Assembly: GCA_002238505.1 (NCBI GenBank)
Contig: MPMM01000001.1
Span: 186,001-250,000, forward strand
Direction of reading: 5' to 3'
Origin: SAR202 cluster bacterium bin22
GTDB taxonomy: Bacteria > Chloroflexota > Dehalococcoidia > Lucifugimonadales > UBA3495
Length of the DNA stretch: 64,000 nt
Positions 55,492-63,691 of this stretch are shown one piece after another. Position 1 is the first letter of the stretch, and each line of letters starts with the position of its first letter. Below the pieces are notes generated by a model. That model was not told where the DNA came from. It searched no databases and worked only from the letters and a program-made list of their open reading frames with translations. The position numbers and the translations under genes are program-made.

Positions 55492-56958
55492 TTACCGTCG
55501 CCCTTCGGCGATGTCAATTGCCCGCAGCAGGGCGCCGGACTTGTGGCGGGTCTCCATGTATTCGTCCTCGGCCACACTGTCGGCAACCACGCCGCCGCCG
55601 GCCTGTACGTACATGGTACCGTCCTTGTATATGCCCGTGCGCAATACCAGGGCAGTGTCCATGTTGCCTGAGAAGCTGAAATAGCCGACGGCCCCGCCGT
55701 AGGGGCCCCGTTTTTCTCCTTCGATTTCCGAAATAATCTCCATGGCCCTTATCTTGGGGGCTCCGGACACGGTTCCTGCCGGGAAGCAGGACCTCAGGGC
55801 GTCGTAGGGAGTTAGTTCGGGTTTGAGCTTCCCTTCTACGTGGGACACAAGGTGCATCACGTGGGAGAAGCGCTCTACTTCCATAAGCTGGGTAACCTCG
55901 ACGGTTCCGGGGACGCTTACGCGCCCAATGTCGTTGCGTCCCAGGTCCACCAGCATAATGTGCTCGGCCCGCTGCTTTTCACTGTTCTTGAGTTCGTTTT
56001 CGTTGGCATCGTCTTCACCCGGCGTCGCGCCCCTGGGCCTGGTTCCCGCGATGGGGTGGGTGGCGGCGATTCCGTCCTCCACCTTCACTACGGTCTCAAT
56101 GGCTGCCCCCACAATCTGGAACCCGTCCAGGTCCAGGTAGTACATGTATGGAGAGGGATTGACGCTGCGCAGGGCGCGATAAACCTGGAAAGGGTGAGCG
56201 TCAGTGCGGCGGGAAAATCGCTGGGAGTTCACGACCTGAATGACGTCGCCGGCGTAAATATACTCGATGCACTTATCCACGGCTTCGGCATACTCTTCGA
56301 TAGTGAAGTTGGACTCCACCGGAGCCAGGCCCGTCGCCCCAAAGTCGCCATCCTGCAATTCTGGAGGCAGTGTGAGGTGCTGAGACAAGCGGTTGACCAT
56401 CTCGTCTATGCGGGCCGTCGCTTCCAGGTATGCCCTGTCCACGTCGCCATATAGGTGCGCGTGGCTGACCACTTTGATGTCGTGCCGTAAATGGTCAAAG
56501 ACCAGGAGAGTATCAGCGAACATGAACACTGATTCAGGCAAGTCCTGGGGATCGGCGGGCATGGGTGGGACTCTGGGTTCAAAGTAGCGTATGGCGTCAT
56601 ATGCCACATATCCCACCGCGCCTCCGTGGAAGCCTGGCAAGCCCTCCACTGGGATCAGTTTGTGCTGGGACATCTCCTGTTCTACCAGGACGAGCGGGTC
56701 CATCTCACCGTTTGGGGTTCCTTTTCCGGTGTGAACCACCTTGTAAGGCTCGGTGCCAATGAAAGTGTATCTGCCAAGGCGCTCACCGCCTTCAACGCTC
56801 TCCAGCAAGTAGGAGTATGGGCCACGGGCAACTTTGAGGTAAGCGGATACGGGGGTTTCCAGGTCGGCATTGATAGACCGGTATATGGGAACCAGGTTGC
56901 CTTCCCCGGAAGCCGCCAGCGCCTTTACCTCTTCCAGCGATGGGTAGTACATAGTCAT
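55492..56958 (-). CDS. trpE: Anthranilate synthase component I
   Basis: This 488-residue protein has an N-terminal tryptophan-binding region with SYLLESVEGGERLGRYTFIG, and a chorismate-binding domain with FSRRTDAHPFQVYRALRSVN, AGTRPRGATPGED, LVDLGRNDIGRVSVPGTVEV and AGTVSGAPKIRAMEIISEIE. It turns chorismate and ammonia into anthranilate. The LLES motif is the feedback site for tryptophan in the family. It is the first gene of the operon, directly behind the T-box leader. Confidence 0.96.
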   Translation of the reverse strand: MTMYYPSLEEVKALAASGEGNLVPIYRSINADLETPVSAYLKVARGPYSYLLESVEGGERLGRYTFIGTEPYKVVHTGKGTPNGEMDPLVLVEQEMSQHKLIPVEGLPGFHGGAVGYVAYDAIRYFEPRVPPMPADPQDLPESVFMFADTLLVFDHLRHDIKVVSHAHLYGDVDRAYLEATARIDEMVNRLSQHLTLPPELQDGDFGATGLAPVESNFTIEEYAEAVDKCIEYIYAGDVIQVVNSQRFSRRTDAHPFQVYRALRSVNPSPYMYYLDLDGFQIVGAAIETVVKVEDGIAATHPIAGTRPRGATPGEDDANENELKNSEKQRAEHIMLVDLGRNDIGRVSVPGTVEVTQLMEVERFSHVMHLVSHVEGKLKPELTPYDALRSCFPAGTVSGAPKIRAMEIISEIEGEKRGPYGGAVGYFSFSGNMDTALVLRTGIYKDGTMYVQAGGGVVADSVAEDEYMETRHKSGALLRAIDIAEGRR

Positions 56959-57002
56959 TCTTCACCAGGCTTAAATGCGTCTATTGTTCAGTAAGGGTCA
57001 AA

Positions 57003-57320
57003 CAAAAAAGCTCATCCCAAAGGGACGAGCTTTTCTCGTGTTGCCACCCTGATTGTTGAGGCCTTCCCAATCGCAGATGGATGGGCCCAACGTCTCTATC
57101 GGCAAAAGGGGCACAATCCTGCGTTACCCCGGTGCCGCAGACTTCTAACGGTGTCCAACCGACCCGGCCTACCTTGCCACCCTGAATCTCACCAAGTAAT
57201 GGGCGGCTCTTCGGCTGGTGGCTCCGGAGTCCATTCGTGCTTCTGCGCCTGGCGCCGGCTCACACCTAACCCGGCTCTCTTGGCCCCGCTGGAAGCCTAC
57301 TATTCTCCTTCACGGCCTTT
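57003..57320 (-). promoter_or_regulatory. Tryptophan T-box leader controlling trpE-VOC-trpG
   Basis: On the minus strand the leader runs from about 57320 to 57003. The T-box sequence AGGGTGGCAACACGAG (57050-57035) is followed by a rho-independent terminator (57034-57005, AGCTCGTCCC with GGGATGAGCT) and T6. A TGG codon in GAATGGACT (57233-57231) sits where a specifier loop is expected, and the T-box TGGC matches the discriminator G of tRNA-Trp. Uncharged tRNA-Trp would stabilise the antiterminator. A second TGGCAA-type copy lies at 57183-57172. Confidence 0.88.
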
Positions 57321-57480
57321 ACTGAATTTAAATGTTGTTTGAGTATAGGTTTGCGCGGGGAACAGTGTCAAGGAAGGCTTTAGCGCCAAGCATTCAAAAC
57401 GAGGCAATACTTGACCGGACTGCATCCCATCCATTGCTGCCCCACGGAGGGAATCCCGGTTTTGGCGGCAAGGGTGTCAA

Positions 57481-58842
57481 CTAACCCCCCAGGACCGAAA
57501 AGAGACCGGTGGTGTTGTCGATGTTTTCCAGGTTCCTCAAACGGGTTATGGCCTCTTCGATGTGATCTGGGGGGAGAATGTACCGCGAGCAGTAAAGAAA
57601 CTTGGCGTCCAGTTCCTCGGTAGTCAACGGAATCTCTGCCAGCCCACGGGCAAATTCGGCACGGTGATGGATCTGGCGGCCGTCCCTCAGGGTTATGGAT
57701 ACGGAAGAAGGGTATGGAATTGAACCAATCGCTTCCTCGCTGGCCTGCACGGTAACTCGGTCCATCAGAGACCGGACCTTTGGATCGCTGACAGCCTGAC
57801 CACTGAAGCTGTCTATAAGCGGGTGACCGGTGGCCAGAGTGGAGGCGACAATAAAACTGATGCAAGTCCTCGCATCCCACCCGTTCACAGGAGTGGGATT
57901 AGGCAAATGTAACAGGGCTTGCGGAGTTATTCCTACTGCGACGTCACTAATGTCATCGGCAGAAAACCTGTACTGCTGGACTAACTGGAGACTGGCGTCA
58001 ATGGCGGTGTGGGACTGCGAGGCGCAAGGGTAAAGTTTCAGGGCGGTTCCAGGGCTGAGAATGTCAAAGGGACTGCCTAGCCCCAGTGTTTCGATTGATT
58101 CAGCGTGCTCGGAATACGAAGCCGGTAGGGATGGCAAAGCGTCCAGCCCCTGCCCAGTAAGCAATGCGGCCATCACCCCTGCCATCGCAGCTTGCCCGTG
58201 GGAATAAGCCTCAACAGGCCCAGTTCCGTCCAGTGATAGAGCAGGTGGACCGCTGGCGCCGGCAAGGTGCAGGGCCTGTGTGGTTCTTGCCTCGTCCAGT
58301 TCCAGCAACATGCAGGCGGCAACCGTAGCACCCAGGGTTGCCGGAGAAATTGTTGCCTCCGCTCCGCCGGCGTTAGAAAAGACATCACCGCATTTGTTGC
58401 CTTTCGCCAGGGTACGAAGGGTTGATGTCACCTCGCAACCGACTGCAAAGGCGGCTAGCACTTTTGGGCCCGGGAGTCCGAGCATCTCCCCCAATGCCAT
58501 GACTACTGGGAAAACTGCACTTCCCGGGCGCGAGCCATTGGCTACGATTTCGTCGTCAAAGTCCAGCAGGCGGATGAGAACGGCATTAGCCAGAGAGGCG
58601 TACACGGGAGAGGAACGCAACCCCTTTCCAATGATAGTACATCTTCCGTTGCCGCCCATTCCCTGGGCAAATCGGGTTATGGTGTGACCATCCGCCTGGG
58701 CCGCCCCGGCCAGACCCACTGCGGCGGCGTTGACCATAACCTCCTTGGATATTGAAATTACCTCTGAGGGCAGTCGATCCAGGCCGTCAATTCTTGCGGC
58801 AAACTGGGCAATTCCCTGGTAAAGGGCTGATACCTGAGCCAT
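57481..58842 (-). CDS. MmgE/PrpD-family protein (second)
   Basis: From the ATG at 58842 (AGGAGA nine bases upstream) it has 453 residues: MVNAAAVGLAGAAQADGHTI, VLIRLLDFDDEIVANGSRPGS, ATLGATVAACMLLELDEARTTQALHLAG, GTALKLYPCASQSHTAIDASLQ and GWDARTCISFIVASTLATGHP. It is only distantly related to the first MmgE/PrpD gene, so they are not recent duplicates. A longer upstream start is rejected. The metabolic role is unknown. Confidence 0.85.
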   Translation of the reverse strand: MAQVSALYQGIAQFAARIDGLDRLPSEVISISKEVMVNAAAVGLAGAAQADGHTITRFAQGMGGNGRCTIIGKGLRSSPVYASLANAVLIRLLDFDDEIVANGSRPGSAVFPVVMALGEMLGLPGPKVLAAFAVGCEVTSTLRTLAKGNKCGDVFSNAGGAEATISPATLGATVAACMLLELDEARTTQALHLAGASGPPALSLDGTGPVEAYSHGQAAMAGVMAALLTGQGLDALPSLPASYSEHAESIETLGLGSPFDILSPGTALKLYPCASQSHTAIDASLQLVQQYRFSADDISDVAVGITPQALLHLPNPTPVNGWDARTCISFIVASTLATGHPLIDSFSGQAVSDPKVRSLMDRVTVQASEEAIGSIPYPSSVSITLRDGRQIHHRAEFARGLAEIPLTTEELDAKFLYCSRYILPPDHIEEAITRLRNLENIDNTTGLFSVLGG

Positions 58843-59145
58843 GGAAGAAGTCTCCTGAGGGCAGGTGGTTGCAAAATGAGGATACTCAGGGCGGGGAAGG
58901 TTGGCAACCTTGGGCAGGCAGCGTCCCCCTTTGGGTGGTCGAGATACCCGTGTGGGAGGCTCGCGAACCGCCCATATCCCTGGCATTGACGTCCGCACCG
59001 CGATATAGACCCCTATATTGGTATTCTGCCCCGGAGTCTCCGTGTATTGGCTTAACCCCCGTCCATGCTTTATGATTACCGCAAAATTTGCGCCGTCTTT
59101 CGGACATGCTGGCCCAAGGGGCGCGGAAATCAGGAGTTATAAAGT

Positions 59146-59919
59146 ATGAGCTACGAGACCATTAATATAGACCAGGTGCAGCGGGTCGCCATAGTCACTT
59201 TGAATAGACCCGAGGTGCTGAACGCCTTGAACCTGCAGCTGGTCCGTGAACTGGACGAGGCGATCTCAAACATGGTGATGGATGAAGAGGTTGGAGCCAT
59301 TGTAGTCACCGGCTCCGGGGAACGGGCATTTTCGGCGGGAGCCGACATTCATGAGAATCGGGAAAAGTCCCAGGAGGAGCGGGATGCCGGTGCGGCGGAA
59401 CGGGCCGAATATACCTGGCGCATGGCCAGTTGTCCCAAACCCATCATCGGCGCCGTCAACGGCCTTTGCTACGGCGGCGGCACGGTAATGGCTACTTCTA
59501 TGGACTTTTTGATCGGCTGTGACAAGAGCAGTTTTCGATTCCTGGCGGTCAACTACGGCCAGATGAATGCCACCTGGAGTCTGCCAAACCTGATAGGATG
59601 GCCCCGGGCCAAGGAACTGCTTTACAGTGGTCGGGAAGTGTTCGCCGAGGAAGCTTATCACATGGGGCTGTTGAACCACCTGGTACCCAAAGACCAGTTG
59701 ATCGACAAGGCCGTAGAGGTCGCCTCCGGCATCGCCAAGAACCGGGCCGAGGGTGTGGCCAACATCAAGCAGATGCTGTTCGAACATATGGGAAAGCCCA
59801 TGGAAGACCAGTTTTGGAACGAGGTCAATTCCCGCCAGGGCCGCTTCCGTGGCCTGACGGTAGAGGAAGGCTTCAAGGATTTCCTGGACCGGAAGGGGCG
59901 AAAGCCTCAGGTTTCCTAG
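59146..59919 (+). CDS. Enoyl-CoA hydratase/isomerase-family (crotonase-fold) protein
   Basis: This 257-residue crotonase has RVAIVTLNRPEVLNALNLQL, AFSAGADIHENREKS (first oxyanion-hole segment), KPIIGAVNGLCYGGGTVMAT (second), and AKELLYSGREVFAEEAYHMGL. The two catalytic Glu of enoyl-CoA hydratase are absent: GGGCEL reads GGGTVM, and the PE of the second segment reads LAVNYG. The enzyme is therefore probably not a classical hydratase. It is followed by a terminator and so is a single-gene unit. Confidence 0.88.
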   Translation: MSYETINIDQVQRVAIVTLNRPEVLNALNLQLVRELDEAISNMVMDEEVGAIVVTGSGERAFSAGADIHENREKSQEERDAGAAERAEYTWRMASCPKPIIGAVNGLCYGGGTVMATSMDFLIGCDKSSFRFLAVNYGQMNATWSLPNLIGWPRAKELLYSGREVFAEEAYHMGLLNHLVPKDQLIDKAVEVASGIAKNRAEGVANIKQMLFEHMGKPMEDQFWNEVNSRQGRFRGLTVEEGFKDFLDRKGRKPQVS

Positions 59920-59943
59920 CCACCTCAGCAGCTTAGACCTACT

Positions 59944-59981
59944 CCCGGCCCTCAAATAATATTTTGAGGGCCGGGATTTTT
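59944..59981 (+). terminator. Rho-independent terminator
   Basis: CCCGGCCCTCAAA (59944-59956) pairs perfectly with TTTGAGGGCCGGG (59963-59975), followed by ATTTTTC. It ends the crotonase gene. Confidence 0.92.
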
Positions 59982-60070
59982 CTGTGCGGCATGAAATTCC
60001 CGGCCTCTCTCTATCGAACAGGTATTTACGAAACCTGATTCTTTGGACAACGGCCGTGAGAGGACTACAA

Positions 60071-60517
60071 ATGACTTACCAATCTGCCCGGGAAAACATT
60101 CCACCTCTTAGCCAAAGGTCCCCACATCCAGACGTCATAGCCCCGGACGGTTCGGAAATCCGGCTACTGATCGATGATCGCCATCTTGCCAGGGGAGCCA
60201 GCATGGTAGAAGTAACCCTGGGCGCGGGTCAGGTTTCCAGGCCGGTGTACCATCAGTCGGTGGAAGAGGTGTGGTACGTCCTGGAGGGGCGCGGCCAGGT
60301 GTGGCGCTGTCCGCCCGATGTAAAAGAACCGTCAAGAGTATCGGCTGTTTCGGTAGTGGCGGGCGAAGCACTGGTTATACCGACGCGGTGGACGTTTCAG
60401 TTTTGCGCTGACGATGGTGTTGACCTGAGATTTCTGTGCTTTACTTTGCCGCCCTGGCCGGGCGATGATGATGCCCAGCCAGCTGATTACGGTGGACTGG
60501 GCGAACCTACGGTGTGA
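60071..60517 (+). CDS. Single-domain cupin protein
   Basis: This 148-residue protein has HLARGASMVEVTLGAGQVSR, RPVYHQSVEEVWYVLEGRGQVW (motif 1 with His and Glu) and GEALVIPTRWTFQFCAD (motif 2, without the usual final His). AGAGG stands seven bases before the ATG; the ATG at 59984 lies in or beside the terminator and is rejected. No function is assigned. Confidence 0.75.
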   Translation: MTYQSARENIPPLSQRSPHPDVIAPDGSEIRLLIDDRHLARGASMVEVTLGAGQVSRPVYHQSVEEVWYVLEGRGQVWRCPPDVKEPSRVSAVSVVAGEALVIPTRWTFQFCADDGVDLRFLCFTLPPWPGDDDAQPADYGGLGEPTV

Positions 60518-60628
60518 CCGGCACATGCGGAATGAGGATTGTTCTGATGGACAATAATAGTGGGATGTGATGAAGCGGCCGCAGCTGAAATGTTATACTG
60601 GAAACAGTAGCCTCCCAACCGCTCCCTG

Positions 60629-60703
60629 GCCGGTGTAGCTCAGTGGCAGAGCAGCGGTTTCGTAAACCGCAGGTCAAGGGTTCGACTCCCTTCACCGGCT
60701 CCA
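60629..60703 (+). tRNA. tRNA-Thr(CGU)
   Basis: A complete 75-base cloverleaf ends with an encoded CCA: acceptor GCCGGTG with CACCGGC, D arm GCTC...GAGC, anticodon stem GCGGT with ACCGC around TTCGTAA (anticodon CGT, 60661-60663), and a TTCGACT T-loop. G1-C72 and C2-G71 match threonine identity. The discriminator is T. A TATACT box stands at 60594. Confidence 0.96.
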
Positions 60704-60835
60704 CTGCCTTTCATTGAATGGTTTCTTCGTTCCCTGTAGTCCCCCATATCATCAGGCCGTGCCGTTTCCGCTTATGACTTGGCTGAGATGGCCTGCGACC
60801 TTCATGTCGTCATGTCTCGCCGCTACATTTCCCAG

Positions 60836-61681
60836 TCAGAGGGCCAGCGATTTGAGCCGGTAGGTTGGGATGTCAGAGGGCGGCAGCGTTGACAGGTCTA
60901 TCGGCGCTGCTCCCGAATTTACCAGGACTGAAGTAATACCCATATTATTTGCTCCCCGTATGTCGGTGCCAGGGGTATCCCCGATCATGATCAGGCTCTC
61001 CGTGCCGCTGCGGCGAATCACTTCCTCGAAGATGGCGGGATGAGGCTTGCCCAGCCGGCTGAACGTCAGACCCCCGTGGCCTGGAAAGCGTTGAACCAGG
61101 GCTGATTCAAACATCGCGGCAACGGCGCCGCTGGCGAAACTGAAGCCGTCTCCCGTTGGGTAATAGAGGTCGGGATTTGGCAGGACCAGGTGGGGAAACT
61201 CACCGCCCGCGATCTTGCGAAAAAGGGTGCCCAACACGTTGCCCGTAGTTTCCAGTAAGGGAAAGCCCTCTTGATCCCCAATAACCAGCACGTCAAAGTC
61301 GGCGTCGCTGGGTACCACCTGGCCGCCGGCATCCACTACAAAACTGGCGCTGTCCTCCGTGCCCAGTACTACGCACCGGGCGCCACCCAATCCCCGCTGT
61401 TCAAAGTAAGTTTTCAGGAGCATTCCCGAAGATATTATCCGGGCGGGGTCGATGGCCAGACCCAGTTCTGCATACCGTGCGGCACGGGTTGCGGCAATCA
61501 TGGAAGCGTCGTTAGTTATTACGAAGTATTGCCTCCCCTCATGGTTGAGGAACTCTATCGCTTCAGAGGCGCCGGCAATAACGGATGGCCAGCTTACCAG
61601 GACTCCGTCCGAGTCAAACAGGATAACTTCGAACTGGTCTAACAGCTCACCGATGGTAACGTAAGGGGCAGCATCCAACAT
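60836..61681 (-). CDS. HAD-IIA-family sugar phosphatase-like protein
   Basis: From the ATG at 61681 the protein has 281 residues, the usual size of HAD-IIA hydrolases. Motif I is VILFDSDGVLVSW with the nucleophile Asp, motif II the Thr of YFVITNDAS, motif III the Lys in SRLGKPHPAIFEE, and motif IV IMIGDTPGTDIRGANNMG. The cap resembles NagD/PGP members. An earlier start at 61798 would add 39 residues with no family match. It is read toward the tRNA gene. It follows the inositol-3-phosphate synthase gene by 153 bases on the same strand and could be an inositol-phosphate phosphatase, which is speculation. Confidence 0.87.
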   Translation of the reverse strand: MLDAAPYVTIGELLDQFEVILFDSDGVLVSWPSVIAGASEAIEFLNHEGRQYFVITNDASMIAATRAARYAELGLAIDPARIISSGMLLKTYFEQRGLGGARCVVLGTEDSASFVVDAGGQVVPSDADFDVLVIGDQEGFPLLETTGNVLGTLFRKIAGGEFPHLVLPNPDLYYPTGDGFSFASGAVAAMFESALVQRFPGHGGLTFSRLGKPHPAIFEEVIRRSGTESLIMIGDTPGTDIRGANNMGITSVLVNSGAAPIDLSTLPPSDIPTYRLKSLAL

Positions 61682-61834
61682 ATCCACATTCAGTCCGTAA
61701 TATCGGGCGTAACCACTAAAGAGAAGCCTTGTACGAGCACAGTGGCCGGCGCTGTTTTCAAATGAATGGGGCAGCCACGTGGACTGCCCCTTCAGCAACC
61801 AGGAGTCAGGTTCCGTGCCTTCGTACTGTGAAGG

Positions 61835-63370
61835 CTAGTCGGCTTCTACCGTAACTGGGACATTGGAATCGCGATAGTACTCCATTCCCAGGTGGGTAAT
61901 CTGGTCCTCCCCCATCAGCCACCGCAGGGTGTTCTTGAGCTTGGTCTGCTGGATGAAGAGGTCGTGCTCGGGATACACCGAGGCTGCGTGCTGGGGGCTC
62001 TTGAAGTAGAAAGACAGCCACTCCTGAATTCCCGACAGTCCGGCGCGATGGGCCAGGTCCATGAAGAGTACCAGGTCCAACACCAGCGGGGCCGCCAGAA
62101 TGGAGTCGGAGCAGAGGAAATCAATCTTTAACTGCATCCGGCGGTCCAGCCAGCCGAAAATGTCGATGTTGTCCCAGCCTTCCTTATTGTCACCCCGGGG
62201 CGGGTAGTAGTTGATGCGTACCTTGTGGTAGGCGTCCTCGTAAAGCTCCGGGTACATTTCCGGCTGCAGAATATATTCCAGCACGCCCAGTTTGGACTCT
62301 TCCTTTGTGCGGAAGTTTTCGGGTTCATCCAGTACTTCGCCGTCCCGGTTGCCAAGAATGTTGGTGGAGAACCAGCCGTCCATGCCCAGCATTCGGGCCT
62401 TGAGCATGGGGCCAATGACCGTCTTAACCAGGGTCTGCCCGGTCTTGAAGTCCTTGCCGCAGATGGGCACACCCCAGTCGGTGGCCAGCTTCTCCAGGGC
62501 CGGAATGTCCACGGTCAGGCTTGGTGAGCCGTTGATGAAGGGAACGCCTTCCTGCAACGCGGCGTAGGCGTAGAGCATGGACGGGGCGATAAAGGCGTTG
62601 TTATCGCGCATGGCGCCCACGAAACCCTCGATGTCCTGGTGAGCCTCGGTTTCGTCCATGAACTTCTCAGTAGAACCGCACCACGCCATAACCAGGCGGT
62701 CACAGTTGTTCTCTTCCTTAAAGCGCCGGATGTCCTCCCTCAGGGCATCTACCGCATCCAGCTTGGAAGAAGTGGTCTTGACGTTGGTGCCATTAAGGCG
62801 CTTGACATAATCATTGTCGAATACCGCTTCCATGGGTTTGATGGATTGCAGGTATTCAGAAACGGGTTCAATTTGCTCGTGCCGGTCCAGGACGCCGCAC
62901 TTTACGGCGGCCTCATAGGCGTTGTCGGGGATAGGATCCCAGGCCCCGAAAACCAGGTCATCGAGATCCGCCAGGGGCACAAAATCCCGGATAAGGGGCG
63001 TACGGTTGTCGGTGCGCTTGCCCAGGCGAATGGTGGCCATCTGGCTTACCGAACCTACTGGCCTTCCCGTGCCCCGCCGGATGTGCTCGACTCCAGCGAT
63101 GAGGGTAGAACTAACCGCGCCAAGTCCCACCAAGAGAACACCCAGCTTGCCTTCCGCAGGCTTGATGTCGGTGGCAGAGGCGTTGACGAAGTCCTTGGCC
63201 TCCAGGCTGACGCCCTGCTGAACTGCAAGCTCCATCAGCTTTTCCTGCCATTGGGCCGGAATCCTGCCAGTGCGGGCCCAGTGCTGGACCGTGCTCTGGC
63301 GTTTGCCCAACAGGCTGGCCAGTGCGGACTGTCCGCCAAAGCGGTCAATAATCTGTCTAGCGTTGCTCAT
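61835..63370 (-). CDS. Inositol-3-phosphate synthase with N-terminal helix-turn-helix domain
   Basis: This 511-residue protein has an extra N-terminal region (1-60) with the HTH pattern GGQSALASLLGKRQSTVQHWART. The synthase starts at about 75 with VLLVGLGAVSSTLIAGVEHI (NAD). It continues with VMAWCGSTEKFMDETEAHQD, FINGSPSLTVDIPALEKLA, GKDFKTGQTLVKTVIGPMLKARML, GWFSTNILGNRDG and LKIDFLCSDSILAAPLVLDL. The reaction converts glucose 6-phosphate to inositol 3-phosphate using NAD. The HTH half suggests the enzyme represses its own gene (palindrome at 63479-63497). A simple substrate-binding role for the domain is less likely. Confidence 0.92.
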   Translation of the reverse strand: MSNARQIIDRFGGQSALASLLGKRQSTVQHWARTGRIPAQWQEKLMELAVQQGVSLEAKDFVNASATDIKPAEGKLGVLLVGLGAVSSTLIAGVEHIRRGTGRPVGSVSQMATIRLGKRTDNRTPLIRDFVPLADLDDLVFGAWDPIPDNAYEAAVKCGVLDRHEQIEPVSEYLQSIKPMEAVFDNDYVKRLNGTNVKTTSSKLDAVDALREDIRRFKEENNCDRLVMAWCGSTEKFMDETEAHQDIEGFVGAMRDNNAFIAPSMLYAYAALQEGVPFINGSPSLTVDIPALEKLATDWGVPICGKDFKTGQTLVKTVIGPMLKARMLGMDGWFSTNILGNRDGEVLDEPENFRTKEESKLGVLEYILQPEMYPELYEDAYHKVRINYYPPRGDNKEGWDNIDIFGWLDRRMQLKIDFLCSDSILAAPLVLDLVLFMDLAHRAGLSGIQEWLSFYFKSPQHAASVYPEHDLFIQQTKLKNTLRWLMGEDQITHLGMEYYRDSNVPVTVEAD

Positions 63371-63475
63371 TATTAATCCTCATTAACTGTATTTTTGTTG
63401 CCTTTGCCTGCTTGATGCCTCTCAACCCCTTTGCTTCGCGGAGAGAGTTGCCTCGTCCTGATTTCTGCCAGCCAT

Positions 63476-63504
63476 AAGATAACAAAATTTTCGTTATATG
63501 TCAA
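63476..63504 (-). promoter_or_regulatory. Promoter with palindromic operator for the HTH-inositol-3-phosphate synthase gene
   Basis: On the minus strand, TTGACA (63504-63499), a 17-base spacer and TATCTT (63481-63476). The spacer carries the 19-bp palindrome ATAACAAAATTTTCGTTAT (63479-63497, one mismatched pair), so any protein bound there would block the -10 box. The start codon is at 63370. Confidence 0.65.
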
Positions 63505-63691
63505 AACAGAAAAGGTCAGTTAATATCCTGCTCCGAAGCCCTGAACGAGGAAGCAGAGCAATCTCTTTCACTGTCAGTTGGCGCCTCCCTGGCTGTTACG
63601 CGTCAGGATCCCCTTTTGGAATTGACGTAATCTGCACGGAAACACTAAAATCTGGATAGAGTTAGAACATTATCCTTTCAGGAGAGCACCG

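Noticed and set aside
57172-57183. A second complete T-box
   Set aside because: Only the short motif is repeated; no terminator follows it, so it is noted as a possible remnant.
57380-57880. Long frame antisense to or beside the second MmgE/PrpD gene
   Set aside because: It overlaps the real gene's 3' end in another frame and reads as Arg/Pro-rich low-complexity sequence.
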